DNA of 64,000 nucleotides from Flavivirga amylovorans. Its GTDB lineage: Bacteria; Bacteroidota; Bacteroidia; Flavobacteriales; Flavobacteriaceae. Under the pieces are notes generated by a model. That model was not told the origin of the DNA. It ran no database searches and was given only the letters and a program-made list of their open reading frames with translations. The DNA is taken from NCBI RefSeq assembly GCF_030540875.1, contig NZ_JAUOEM010000001.1:1054001-1118000 (forward strand). Reading direction: 5' to 3'. Below, one piece after another: positions 1 through 9,408 of the stretch. A program made the translations under genes and the position numbers. Within the stretch, counting starts at the first letter, position 1. Each line of letters opens with the position of its first letter.

Positions 1-698
1 GAGGACGTACCATTTTTGGAAACTTAGTGCCTTACGGAAAATTTTGGCGTACTGGTGCTAATAAAAATACAACTATTACTTTTAGTGATGATGTGACGGT
101 TGATGGACAAACTCTTAAAGCGGGTTCTTATGCTATTTTTGTGAAACCTAATGCAGAATCATGGGATGTTGTATTTTATTCGGATGCTAATAACTGGGGA
201 ACGCCTCGCAAATGGGATGACACTAAAGTGGCAGCTAAAACAAATGCGAAAGTTTATAAGCTACCAATGAAGATTGAAACATTTACAATGTCTTTTGATG
301 ATTTAAGTAATAGTGGAGCTTCTTTAGGCTTAATGTGGGAAGATGTATATGTAGGAGTTAAATTTGAAGTCCCTACAGATGATGCGGTTGTTGCGAGTAT
401 AAAAAGCGCAATGAAAGGACCAAGTGCTGGAGACTATTTCTCTGCAGCTGTTTATTATTTACAAGAAGGTAAAGATATTAACGAGGCTAAAACATGGATT
501 GATAAAGCTGTTGAAATGACTAAAGACAAGCCACGTTTTTGGTTTTTAAGACAACAGTCTTTAATTCATGCAAAAGCAGGAGATAAAAAAGGCGCTGTTG
601 CTGCTGCTAAAAAATCTTTAGCTGGTGCTGAAAAAGCTGGAAATGCCGATTATGTAAAAATGAACAAAGATTCTCTTAAAGAATGGGGAGCTATGTAA
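1..698 (+). CDS. DUF2911 domain-containing protein (5' end outside window)
   Basis: The frame is open to the left edge (first complete codon at position 3), so the true start lies outside the window and 231 residues are visible. The opening residues GRTIFGNLVPYGKFWRTGAN match the core of DUF2911, a domain common in secreted Bacteroidota proteins. The domain occupies roughly the first 120 visible residues. The rest is helical, with Ala/Lys-rich TPR-like helices (around visible residues 140-225), which is the usual architecture of this family. The GTG at 27 is internal to the domain and is not a start. Function is unknown; an envelope or periplasmic location is inferred from the family. A palindromic element that can act as terminator follows 21 bp after the stop. 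Confidence 0.85.
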   Translation, partial: GRTIFGNLVPYGKFWRTGANKNTTITFSDDVTVDGQTLKAGSYAIFVKPNAESWDVVFYSDANNWGTPRKWDDTKVAAKTNAKVYKLPMKIETFTMSFDDLSNSGASLGLMWEDVYVGVKFEVPTDDAVVASIKSAMKGPSAGDYFSAAVYYLQEGKDINEAKTWIDKAVEMTKDKPRFWFLRQQSLIHAKAGDKKGAVAAAKKSLAGAEKAGNADYVKMNKDSLKEWGAM

Positions 699-718
699 TT
701 TAGTACCTAGACTCTATT

Positions 719-871
719 AAAGGTCTAAAAAGTCTAATTTGACTTGTCATTCTGAGGAGCGCCAATAAGTGCGACGTGAGAATCTTTTAAATTAAAACTA
801 AAATTAAGCAGATTGCCACAGTCGTGCCTCCTTCGCAATGACAGACAGAGAATTAGACTTTTTAGACCTTT
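719..871. repeat. Palindromic intergenic element, copy A (21-bp perfect terminal inverted repeats)
   Basis: The arms 719-739 and 851-871 are perfectly complementary over 21 bp and contain GGTCTAAAAAG / CTTTTTAGACC. Inside lies a second imperfect palindrome running from GTCATTCTGAGGAG (about 747) to CTCCTTCGCAATGAC (about 828-842). It sits between two convergent genes, and each arm ends in a T-run on the outgoing strand, so it can serve as a bidirectional terminator. The same design recurs at 29963-30103 and 59890-60025. Confidence 0.85.
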
Positions 872-881
872 TGTTATATTA

Positions 882-1856
882 TTAATACTCCAATTTAATA
901 TTGACCCTCACATCGTCCAGAAGTTTTATGAGTTTCTTACTAAATTCAAAAGTCATAATATTACTTTCAGTTTTCCCTTCTCGCAAGAGCTTATTAAAGT
1001 GCATGATTTCATAGTTATATCCAATCGTTTTGTAATCAAAATCGATAGTTTCTTCTTTACCATCAGAAATTAATGTAACCGTTGTTGGCATAAAGAAGCC
1101 TTTATTTATTTTAATAGTTCCTTTTTCACAATAGAAAATAGCTTCAGTAGGGGTTTTTTCTAAAAGGGTACTTTTTAAATGTGCTGTTACATCATTATTG
1201 TAATTAAAAATCATATGACATGATGAGTCAGCTCCGTTTTCAAAGAAAGTAGCATCTGTTTTTATGTTCTTAGGAATGCCAAGAGAAGATAAAGCAGCAA
1301 AGATTGGGTAGATGCCAATATCTAATAAACTTCCGCCTCCTAGAGACTTTTTAAAAAGTCTGGTAGACTCATCAAATTCACGATAAAAGCCAAAATCTGC
1401 TTCGAGCTTCAAAATATTACCATAAGTTTTATTCTCTAATTCTTTTAATACATATTGATAATGCGGAAGAAAGTAAGTCCAAAGGGCCTCCATAAGAAGT
1501 ACATTTTTCTCTTTGGCTGTAGAAATCATGGCGCTAACTTCTACGGCATTCATAGCAAACGGTTTTTCACATAATACAGCAATGTTATGTTCTAAACATA
1601 ATAGTGTGTTTTCCTTATGTAATGCATGTGGTGTGGCTATATAAACGGCATCGATATTAGAATCTTTAACTAATGCTTCATAACTATCGTACGCTTTGGT
1701 TGCATGGTATTTAGAAGCAAAAGTATTTGCTTTTTCTTGAGACCTTGATGCTACTGCATATAATTTAGCGTCTTCAACAGTTAGTAAATCTTGTGCGAAT
1801 TTATTAGCAATATTTCCTAGGCCTATGATGCCCCAGTTGATGGTTTTATTAGTCAT
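882..1856 (-). CDS. Gfo/Idh/MocA family NAD(P)-dependent oxidoreductase
   Basis: This is a 324-residue cytoplasmic oxidoreductase. The N-terminal Rossmann fold has the dinucleotide motif GIIGLGNIA at about residues 9-17, and the family signature CEKPFAMN lies at about 96-103, where the EKP lysine is part of the active site. The C-terminal half is the usual alpha/beta substrate domain. Length and architecture fit the trans-1,2-dihydrobenzene-1,2-diol dehydrogenase-like/glucose-fructose oxidoreductase branch. The substrate, probably a sugar or polyol, cannot be deduced. It is transcribed alone, convergent with the DUF2911 gene, and its 3' end lies beside palindromic element A. The ATG start is well placed before the Rossmann strand. 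Confidence 0.85.
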   Translation of the reverse strand: MTNKTINWGIIGLGNIANKFAQDLLTVEDAKLYAVASRSQEKANTFASKYHATKAYDSYEALVKDSNIDAVYIATPHALHKENTLLCLEHNIAVLCEKPFAMNAVEVSAMISTAKEKNVLLMEALWTYFLPHYQYVLKELENKTYGNILKLEADFGFYREFDESTRLFKKSLGGGSLLDIGIYPIFAALSSLGIPKNIKTDATFFENGADSSCHMIFNYNNDVTAHLKSTLLEKTPTEAIFYCEKGTIKINKGFFMPTTVTLISDGKEETIDFDYKTIGYNYEIMHFNKLLREGKTESNIMTFEFSKKLIKLLDDVRVNIKLEY

Positions 1857-1963
1857 TGTACCTGTATTATTCTATATTCGAATATAAAATTATAATTATA
1901 AAAATGGCTAGTATAAGTTTGCCAATTTTTGATGTTTTTCGTAAATCAATACACTGAACTCAT

Positions 1964-3775
1964 TTAGATTTTTTTGGTATTGTTTGGAGAGAATAATTGA
2001 ATTATGAAAGCAATTAATATCACTAAAATACATCCAAATAAATTTAGCCACAAGTATGGCATCCAATCAAACCACCAGCCAATAACAACTATTGTTTGGG
2101 TAATTAAAGCAGCTACGAAAACAGCATTTGCTTTTACAAATTTGAAGAAAAAAGCTAACAAAAATATGCCAAGCACATTGCCATAAAAAATAGATCCAAT
2201 AATATTTACCAATTGAATTAAATTCTCAGCAAGATTAGCAAAACAAGCAATTATGATGGCTATAATTCCCCAAATAAGAGTGAAAAGCTTAGTTGCTTTA
2301 ACCATGTGCTTTTCATCCTTTTTTTCTTTAATATTTCTACCATACAAGTCTATAGACGTTATTGTGGCTAAAGCATTAATTTCCGAAGCTGTTGAAGACA
2401 TGGCAGCAGATAGAATAACAGCTAAAAGTAACCCAATTAATCCTTTTGGAAGGTATTTAAGAATGAATGAGATAAACATATAATCTCTATCGTTTGTTTG
2501 GGTGTCTTTTGCTGCTTCTTTATAGAAATCTTTTAATGCTTCTTTCTTTGCTATATAAGTATCACCTTCTTTATCCTTAATAGCTAGCAATTCATTATTT
2601 AAGTTATCATATTTATTCGAATAGACTGTATCTACAGCTCTTTTTATTAAGTACTTTGATTCTAATCGATATGTTTTTTCAATACTATCTAAATGCGATA
2701 AATTAGCTTTTATAGACTCTTCGTTGTTTTTTGAAAATAATATGCTTAACTCTTTCTTTTTATTGAAAAGTTGATTTTGTTTTTGTTGGAGCTCTTTGTA
2801 TTGCTGAGAATACTCAGAAGCTAGAACTGTTTTTGTTGACGCATCGATAAAATTTAATGGCGCAGCGTTAAATTGATAAAATACGAAAACCATAACTCCC
2901 ACTAATAAAATGAAGAATTGCATAGGAACTTTTAATAGGCCATTGAATATAAGCCCCATTTGCATTTCTTTCATGGATTTACCAGATAAATAGCGTTGTA
3001 CTTGACTTTGATCGGTTCCAAAATAGGAAAGCATTAAAAATGTACCGCCAATTAATCCAGACCAAACGGTATATCTATTTTCTAAATCAAATGAAAAATC
3101 GAGAACCTCCATCCTACCACTGGCTCCTGCAATATCTATTGCTTCTGTAAATGAAACATCATCAGGGATTAAATTTAAAATTATAAATAGAGCGGCTAGC
3201 ATACCTGCAAAAATGACAAACATCTGCTGTTTTTGTGTGACTGTAACAGCTTTTGTACCCCCAGTTACTGTATAAATTATAACTAAAATACCAATCGCGA
3301 TATTTAAGTAAGTAATATTCCAGCCCAAAACAACAGATAGTATAATTGCTGGAGCAAAAATGGTTATTCCTGCTGCTAGACCACGTTGAATTAAAAATAG
3401 AATAGCTGCTAAACTTCTAGTTTTTAGATCAAATCTATTTTCCAAGAATTCATAAGCTGTGTATACTTTTAAACGGTGATAAAGCGGAATAAAAACAACA
3501 CAGATTATCACCATTGCTAAAGGCAGTCCAAAATAAAACTGAACAAAGCCCATACCGTCTGAAAACGCTTGACCTGTAGTAGATAAAAAGGTTATAGCAC
3601 TTGCTTGAGTTGCCATTACAGAAAGTCCGATAGTCCACCATTTTGATGTATTGCCACCACGCACATAATCTTGTACACTAGTACTACCTTTAGTTTTCCA
3701 TGTGCCATATCCAACGATAGCCAATAATGTAGAAATTAAAACGACCCAATCAATCCAATCTAAAGTTTGCATCAT
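1964..3775 (-). CDS. Sodium:solute symporter (SSS family) with a large charged insert
   Basis: This is a 603-residue inner-membrane Na+-coupled transporter of the SLC5/SSS family. Transmembrane helices run from about residue 10 to 300 and 430 to 600, with the family pattern including GGTKAVTVTQKQQ and SAAMSSTASEINALAT. Between them, at about 312-428, is an unusually long hydrophilic, Lys/Glu/Gln-rich region predicted to be helical or coiled-coil. Typical SSS proteins are about 500-560 residues, so this insert explains the extra length. Its ATG overlaps the stop of the 36-residue upstream peptide gene (TAATG), implying translational coupling. It follows a PIG-L deacetylase on the same strand, so an amino-sugar or acetylated-solute substrate is possible but unproven. 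Confidence 0.88.
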   Translation of the reverse strand: MMQTLDWIDWVVLISTLLAIVGYGTWKTKGSTSVQDYVRGGNTSKWWTIGLSVMATQASAITFLSTTGQAFSDGMGFVQFYFGLPLAMVIICVVFIPLYHRLKVYTAYEFLENRFDLKTRSLAAILFLIQRGLAAGITIFAPAIILSVVLGWNITYLNIAIGILVIIYTVTGGTKAVTVTQKQQMFVIFAGMLAALFIILNLIPDDVSFTEAIDIAGASGRMEVLDFSFDLENRYTVWSGLIGGTFLMLSYFGTDQSQVQRYLSGKSMKEMQMGLIFNGLLKVPMQFFILLVGVMVFVFYQFNAAPLNFIDASTKTVLASEYSQQYKELQQKQNQLFNKKKELSILFSKNNEESIKANLSHLDSIEKTYRLESKYLIKRAVDTVYSNKYDNLNNELLAIKDKEGDTYIAKKEALKDFYKEAAKDTQTNDRDYMFISFILKYLPKGLIGLLLAVILSAAMSSTASEINALATITSIDLYGRNIKEKKDEKHMVKATKLFTLIWGIIAIIIACFANLAENLIQLVNIIGSIFYGNVLGIFLLAFFFKFVKANAVFVAALITQTIVVIGWWFDWMPYLWLNLFGCILVILIAFIIQLFSPNNTKKI

Positions 3776-3885
3776 TAAAAAGATTTGGTAATTATGTAAA
3801 AGATGATAAAATACAGTAAGTTAGCTATTAAAACTATAGAGTATAGCTTAAGCCAAGGCTGTTTAGGTGGTTTTTCATCTACCAT
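3775..3885 (-). CDS. 36-residue single-pass membrane peptide between the PIG-L and symporter genes
   Basis: This short gene encodes a 36-residue protein: a hydrophilic proline-rich start (MVDEKPPKQPWLKLYSI), then one hydrophobic segment of about 19 residues and a Lys-Ser-Phe end. It begins 2 bp after the stop of the deacetylase gene and its TAA shares bases with the ATG of the symporter, so it is embedded in a tight three-gene operon. This arrangement strongly supports translation. The topology predicts a small membrane protein, possibly a symporter accessory subunit. I believe similar peptides accompany this transporter in other flavobacteria, but that is from memory and not checked. Its function is unknown. 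Confidence 0.75.
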   Translation of the reverse strand: MVDEKPPKQPWLKLYSIVLIANLLYFIIFYIITKSF

Positions 3886-3887
3886 GA

Positions 3888-6413
3888 TTAGTCGTTTAAT
3901 TTTGTTTCTAATTTTAAATCTTCTTTACCTATAGAAAGCATATTGGCAAATAAGCGATAAGCACCAGAAACGCCTTCTGGGAATTCTCTAAAAAAGCTTA
4001 ACCCTGTATAGATGTAATACCCTTTTCCATGTTTGGCAACTAATAGACTGCCATCTTTCGGGGTCTCGTTTTTATCATTCATGGATAAAATAGGTGTGAA
4101 TTCCTTAGACCATTTATTAGGAAAATACAAACCACGTTCTTGCGTCCAACCTTTAAAATCTTGTTGCGTGATTTTATTTGGGTAATTTAATAGCTCATGT
4201 TGTGGATTTAGAAATCGTACTTCTGCATGTTCATCAGTAACACGATCTCTTGATAATTTTAAATCGTAAGGAGCAAGTTTGTCAGTCTTTAATCTATAAC
4301 TCGTGTTATATTGTACAATCATATTGCCTCCATCAGCCACAAAATCAAACAATACTTGCTGTTTAAACTGTAAGGCTTCTACAGTGTTATATGCTCTTAT
4401 ACCAACGACAACGGCATCAAAACGATTTAGTGTTTCTGGAGTCATGTCTTCTGGGTTAATAGTAAGCACATTATAACCAATTTGTTTTAAACTTTCAGGA
4501 ACAACATCACCAGCCCCAGCTATATAAGCAATGTTTTCACCTCTTTTCTTAATGTTTAAGCGTACAATTTTGCTTTCGCTAGGAAGTAAAACAGTTTGAA
4601 ACGGAATATGTTCATAATCTATTTCAATAAGTTCTTTTGTATAATTTTTATCATTAATATGAACTATAGGGCTTATATAACCTTCACTTTGATTTTTTGG
4701 TGGAATTATAGTAAATACAAGGGTTTGTTCTTCTCCCTTATGAGCAATGTTTACTTTTTGCTTTTCTGGATATACGCTCCAATCCTTTGGGTGACATAAT
4801 TCTATATGACCTTCTAAATTATCGCGTCCAGATTTTACAATTACGGTAACATCCCGTTGAAGATCATTTTCAAAAACGATAACCTTTTCGGATATTTTAG
4901 CCGAGGCTTCTGGGATGATTTCAAACGGACGGTATAATTCGCCTTTATCTGGTTTTGAAAATCGCTGAATAATATGCTTGGTAAATGTTATTGGTACATT
5001 GTTAATTAGCAAATTAAAATCAATATTAAATGTTCTGGGAGTTTCTGGTAGGCCAATATATTTTTCATCAGCTCTATACATTCCTAAAGATCCTTTTTCA
5101 TTAAGCCAATATGGCGTTGTAGGTCTTACATCATTATTAATCTTTATGGCTTCTTTAAAAGAGAACTTTACGTTGTTTTTTAAAACGATATTTTTTGAAA
5201 CATTTAAATCTCTAGCATTATTATAACTTACTAAGGTAATATCTGTTTTACTTCTATTTAAGACTTCTATACTTAAATTTATAGATTCGCCTTGTGTTGC
5301 CCAGTTTGTTTTTGCAGAAGCTTCTAAATATAAACCAGCACACATTTCAATAATGGCTTTTAACTCTTTTGTTTTTTGAGCTTTCCAATGTTCGTCTTCA
5401 ATATTTTGAAGTAATTTATAAGCTTCAATTAGTTGCGAAATGTGCTCGGAAGGGTTTTTAAAATTGAAGTTCTTTTCAATAGTGTATAAGATGTTACCAA
5501 TAGCCTTGCCTCCTTTAACACGATTCCAAGATGTATCAATACCAGCAAAAACATTTTCGTTATTTGTTAATGCTTCTCCTTTTAAAAACTCTACATATTC
5601 TTGTTGTGTTCCTCGTTGGGCCAATCGTCCAAATCCTTGACATAAATGCTGACTACTTGCTATAGAGGCTAATTCATTATTAGAAAGTCCTTTAAGAGGA
5701 TAATATGTTCCAATATCAAAACTAATCATGTTGCTTTTGTCGGCTTTCTCAAATTTTTCTTGGCTACCATAAAACCACCAGCTGGTATTAAAAAATAACC
5801 GCTGTGGTTTCCAAAGACTGGTTTCTTTTAATTGAGCAGGATATGCAGAGTTATCGTTGGCGAGATCAAAAGCCTCAAAACTCAACATAGCAGAACTTGT
5901 ATGGTGTCCATGGGTGCTTCCTGGTGTTCTATGATCAAATCGATTAATAATAATATCTGGTCTAAATTTTCTGATAGCTAAAACGACATCGCTTAAAACC
6001 GTTTCTTTATCCCAAATATTAAGAGTCTCATCTGGGTGTTTTGAATAGCCAAAGTCGTTAGCTCTAGTAAAAAGTTGCTCACCACCATCAATACGTCTAG
6101 CGGCTAATAATTCTTGAGTTCGCATGACACCTAATAACTCTCTAATTTCTGTTCCGATAAGGTTTTGTCCGCCATCACCACGTGTAAGCGATAAATAAGC
6201 CGTTCTTGCTTTTACATGATTAGACATGTATGATATTAAACGCGTATTCTCATCATCGGGATGTGCAGCGATATATAAAACAGAACCCAAAAAATTGAGC
6301 TTTTGAATAGATTCATATATTTCTGAGGATGAAGGTGTTTTAGGTTTTTGGGCTGTAGAAATTGAAAAAGTGAATACTGTTATAAGTAGATATAGTATAG
6401 ATTTTTGCATCAT
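3888..6413 (-). CDS. PIG-L family deacetylase, secreted, 841 residues
   Basis: This is a zinc-dependent deacetylase of the N-acetylglucosaminyl-phosphatidylinositol de-N-acetylase (LmbE) superfamily. A signal peptide covers about residues 1-21. The catalytic domain has the zinc motif AHPDDE at about 50-55 and the second histidine motif HGHH at about 168-171. The remaining ~550 residues are a beta-rich extension plus a C-terminal domain resembling a Rossmann/GATase-like module (about 620-830), seen in large Bacteroidota PIG-L proteins. It probably acts in the periplasm on an N-acetylated sugar or glycoconjugate. It is first in an operon with the 36-residue peptide and the symporter. A TATATTTG box (minus strand, 6433-6440) precedes it. 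Confidence 0.85.
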   Translation of the reverse strand: MMQKSILYLLITVFTFSISTAQKPKTPSSSEIYESIQKLNFLGSVLYIAAHPDDENTRLISYMSNHVKARTAYLSLTRGDGGQNLIGTEIRELLGVMRTQELLAARRIDGGEQLFTRANDFGYSKHPDETLNIWDKETVLSDVVLAIRKFRPDIIINRFDHRTPGSTHGHHTSSAMLSFEAFDLANDNSAYPAQLKETSLWKPQRLFFNTSWWFYGSQEKFEKADKSNMISFDIGTYYPLKGLSNNELASIASSQHLCQGFGRLAQRGTQQEYVEFLKGEALTNNENVFAGIDTSWNRVKGGKAIGNILYTIEKNFNFKNPSEHISQLIEAYKLLQNIEDEHWKAQKTKELKAIIEMCAGLYLEASAKTNWATQGESINLSIEVLNRSKTDITLVSYNNARDLNVSKNIVLKNNVKFSFKEAIKINNDVRPTTPYWLNEKGSLGMYRADEKYIGLPETPRTFNIDFNLLINNVPITFTKHIIQRFSKPDKGELYRPFEIIPEASAKISEKVIVFENDLQRDVTVIVKSGRDNLEGHIELCHPKDWSVYPEKQKVNIAHKGEEQTLVFTIIPPKNQSEGYISPIVHINDKNYTKELIEIDYEHIPFQTVLLPSESKIVRLNIKKRGENIAYIAGAGDVVPESLKQIGYNVLTINPEDMTPETLNRFDAVVVGIRAYNTVEALQFKQQVLFDFVADGGNMIVQYNTSYRLKTDKLAPYDLKLSRDRVTDEHAEVRFLNPQHELLNYPNKITQQDFKGWTQERGLYFPNKWSKEFTPILSMNDKNETPKDGSLLVAKHGKGYYIYTGLSFFREFPEGVSGAYRLFANMLSIGKEDLKLETKLND

Positions 6414-6432
6414 TGAGTTGTTAGCTAAAATC

Positions 6433-6440
6433 CAAATATA
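6433..6440 (-). promoter_or_regulatory. Putative -7 box of the PIG-L operon
   Basis: Reading the minus strand, TATATTTG matches the Bacteroidota -7 consensus TAnnTTTG and lies about 20 bp before the ATG. A second overlapping match, TAACTTTG, occurs at 6442-6449. No good TTTG is seen at -33, so the assignment is tentative. Confidence 0.4.
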
Positions 6441-6570
6441 GCAAAGTTACGAGCTCTTCGAGTTTCTTTTAATGTTTCTTTAACGTTACTATGTTGTTGT
6501 TGGTAGAGAGTTGGTTGTTATACAATCGTATATGAGTTTAAAGTCAGGGACTTAAGAGTTACTCGCTAAA

Positions 6571-7638
6571 TTAAAGCCACTTTTTACGTTTAAAATATAT
6601 AAGCATACCAATAAAGAGGACAATCATAACACCCCATAAAATAAAGTAAGAGTATTTGTAATGTAGTTCGGGAATATTGTCGAAATTCATTCCATATATT
6701 CCTGCAATAAAAGTAAGTGGGATAAAAATAGAAGCCATGATGGTTAATACTTTCATCACTTCATTCATTTTATTGCTAATGGTTGTCATATACATATCCA
6801 TTAAACTCTAGGTCATTTCTCGGTAAATATCTATATTTTCAGATACTTGAATTAAATGATCATAGATATCTCTAAAATAGGTAATGGTCTTTCGTTGAAT
6901 GAGTTCACTTTCATTCTTTTCTATTCTATTAAGGATTTCACGAAGCGGAAAAATAGCACGGCGAACTCTTAAAATTTCACGTTTTAAATCTTGAATATTC
7001 TTATTAACATCTTCATTGGTGTTACCTGAAAATATTTCAGTCTCAAAATCTTCAATTTTGTCTCCTAAAACTTCGATGATATTAAAATAATAATCTACTA
7101 CGGCGTCAATTAAAACATATAGTAAATAATCGGATTCCATGTTACGTATGCGTCCCTTGGCATGTCTAATTCGATTCCTTACAGCATCAAAGACATCTCC
7201 TTCTGACTCTTGGAAAGATAATACATAATTTTTGCCTAAAACAAAGCTGACTTGTTCTAAAACGATGTCTTCGTTTTTATCATAATACAACATTTTTAGA
7301 ACGACAAATAAATAATCTGTGTACTCATCAATTTTTGGACGTTGAGAAATATTTACAATATCTTCAAGTACCAAAGGGTGTAATTTATAATGTATCCCTA
7401 GTTTTTCAATCTCTTTTACATGTCTTAAACCGTTTAGATTGACCCAAGTGGTGGAGTTTGTAGATTTAAATTTAAAACTGTCCTCTACATCAGATAAGTG
7501 ATTTTCGGTATATTGCTCATTGTTATAATCAAATGCTTCAATAAAAAGCTCTTGAGATTCTTTTTTGCCAGTGTATATAATACTACCAGGAGCTTGTCCA
7601 GCTTTTTTTTTATAATTATTAGTTCTGGTTTTTGCCAT
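6571..7638 (-). pseudogene. corA: Magnesium/cobalt transporter CorA, interrupted by an in-frame amber codon
   Basis: The gene encodes a CorA-type pentameric Mg2+/Co2+ channel in one continuous frame of 356 codons, except that codon 277 (6808-6810) is TAG. Upstream lie the cytoplasmic alpha/beta funnel and long helix (residues 1-276). Downstream are the two C-terminal membrane helices with the signature GMN (6685-6693) in IAGIYGMNF. The local context YREMT-stop-SLMDMYMTT suggests that TAG replaced a CAG glutamine by one C-to-T change. Without readthrough the product lacks both membrane helices and cannot form a channel; a separate start at 6801 would give only the membrane part. It is the downstream member of a pair with the small MscS gene (23 bp apart). 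A sequencing or consensus error is the main alternative. Confidence 0.85.
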
Positions 7639-7661
7639 TTGGAATAAAATCTATTAAATAT

Positions 7662-8195
7662 TTAAACAGCTTCTGCACCTTCATCTATGGCATCTTTTTC
7701 AACAAGTGTGACTGCTTTTTGAAGCATTAAGTTATTGGGATAGGTTACTAAATCTCCATTATCTAATCTTAGGTGCAATTGGAACGCTCTAATATCTTCA
7801 ATAATAGCTTTAATAGGAAAATCTTTATCATGAATTTCTATTTTATCACCTACTTTATAGGGGAAATTAAAAAACATGATAATGCCAGATGTTACGTTAC
7901 TTAAGATTGACCAAATAGCGAATAAAGCAATGCCTAATATGGCAAAAACAGAAGAAAAAATAACTGCGAGGTCTTCAAATTCTGCACCAAAGATAAAAGC
8001 TTCAATAAGCATAGCAATTAAAAAAAGGGTCACGGTTACATATCTACGCATAAGGCGTATTCTGGCTTCGTTTATACCGTTTCTTCTGGCTACTTTTGAT
8101 ATAGTGAAATTTGTAACAAAGCGTATTACAAGTATAGAAAGAAAAACAATTCCTGTGATTATAAATTCTTCTTGGTTAGTTTCAAAAAAACTCAT
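7662..8195 (-). CDS. Small mechanosensitive ion channel family protein (MscS-like)
   Basis: This is a 177-residue membrane protein with three hydrophobic segments (about 10-30, 50-70, 75-115). The third carries the glycine/alanine pattern of the MscS pore helix (FAILGIALFAIWSILSNVTS), followed by a short beta domain (FNFPYKVGDKIEI). It lacks the large C-terminal cage of E. coli MscS, as many short Bacteroidota homologues do. Its likely role is osmotic-shock relief in the inner membrane. It is cotranscribed with corA, whose start is 23 bp downstream of this stop. Confidence 0.82.
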   Translation of the reverse strand: MSFFETNQEEFIITGIVFLSILVIRFVTNFTISKVARRNGINEARIRLMRRYVTVTLFLIAMLIEAFIFGAEFEDLAVIFSSVFAILGIALFAIWSILSNVTSGIIMFFNFPYKVGDKIEIHDKDFPIKAIIEDIRAFQLHLRLDNGDLVTYPNNLMLQKAVTLVEKDAIDEGAEAV

Positions 8196-8252
8196 TTTAT
8201 GAGAAATAAAGTTAAAAATCTAATGTAAAGATACGCTAGTAAAAATACATTT

Positions 8253-9227
8253 TTAATTTAATTGAAGTGTATCTCTTAAAATTTCATCCTTATTATGATT
8301 CTTTTCCCAGTAAGCTGATTTTATAGTTTTTAATTTTGTGGCTTTGGTCGTTAATTCTTTAGCATTCGAACCAAAACCACTTTTAAAGGTTTCTTCCCAA
8401 CCTAAAATATCATAAGGAAAATTAGGGCTAAAATGAATAGCCAATGTTCTGTTTAAATCAGGATAATTTAAAGAGTAAGTACCATTAGCCAAAACTGCTG
8501 TGGCTTTGTATGCCTTTAAAGGAACATGCCTTAAACGACTATATTCAAAAGAAGGAATAATTTCTATATTTCCAATAGGAAGCGATTTAGGGGCAATACG
8601 TAATTGTGTCCACAATTCATTTTCTAAAATAGCTTTATCTAAGTTAAAACTTTTATCAGCTTCGCCTTCAAAGTAAGAATGGGACATGATCTCAAATAGC
8701 TCTTTATTGTTAAGTTGAGAATATACATGTCCACACCATTCTTGCATGGAGCTAGATGTTTTTATAGCATGTTTATTGTTAGAAACAGGGTAGAAGGTGC
8801 TTTGCATAATGGAATACGGATAAATACCCGTATTAAATTTTTTGGTAGCATTTAATTTTAAAACAGGCACATTACTTGCATTTTGCCCATCTGCTTTTAC
8901 CTGAGTTTTTGGTAAGAAATCTTCTGTTACGTATATTAAAACAGCCTGCCCATTCCTTATTTCTCCATAGCGTGCTTGCTCTAATTTGTATGATGATATT
9001 TCTGCTTCACCTGCATACCAATAGCTTTTAAATTCCTTAGATAATTCTTTTGTTTCAAAAGGTTGATCTAAAACAGAGTGAGTTTCCAGGTTATAGGCTA
9101 GTTTTTTAGATTCAGATTCTTTTTTACAAGAGGTAAATAAACTTAGAATAGCAATAATGATGTAAAAAGCAATCTCAACTTTGATGATTTTTTTGAATGA
9201 TTGTACCATGACGAAGATATTTAGCAT
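8253..9227 (-). CDS. Lipoprotein of unknown function
   Basis: The protein has 324 residues as drawn. A better start may be the internal ATG at 9209, which puts a compact signal peptide before the lipobox LSLFTSC. The mature protein is hydrophilic and rich in aromatic residues, with no catalytic motif I recognise. Lipidation at that cysteine would place it in the cell envelope. It stands alone upstream of the MscS/corA pair in the same direction (57 bp gap) and could be cotranscribed with them. Function is unknown. Confidence 0.7.
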   Translation of the reverse strand: MLNIFVMVQSFKKIIKVEIAFYIIIAILSLFTSCKKESESKKLAYNLETHSVLDQPFETKELSKEFKSYWYAGEAEISSYKLEQARYGEIRNGQAVLIYVTEDFLPKTQVKADGQNASNVPVLKLNATKKFNTGIYPYSIMQSTFYPVSNNKHAIKTSSSMQEWCGHVYSQLNNKELFEIMSHSYFEGEADKSFNLDKAILENELWTQLRIAPKSLPIGNIEIIPSFEYSRLRHVPLKAYKATAVLANGTYSLNYPDLNRTLAIHFSPNFPYDILGWEETFKSGFGSNAKELTTKATKLKTIKSAYWEKNHNKDEILRDTLQLN

Positions 9228-9408
9228 GATAAAGTTACAAACTAATCATGCGTAAACCATAGCATTTAACGTTTTGTAAACAAGATAAAAGCGTGAGTTT
9301 AACGACTACTTTTTATTAATAACATTTTATTGACGTACCAGAAAACATAAATATTTGTTTGTACTACAATATGAATTATCTTTCACAAAATTAATCAGCA
9401 TTTGAGTT

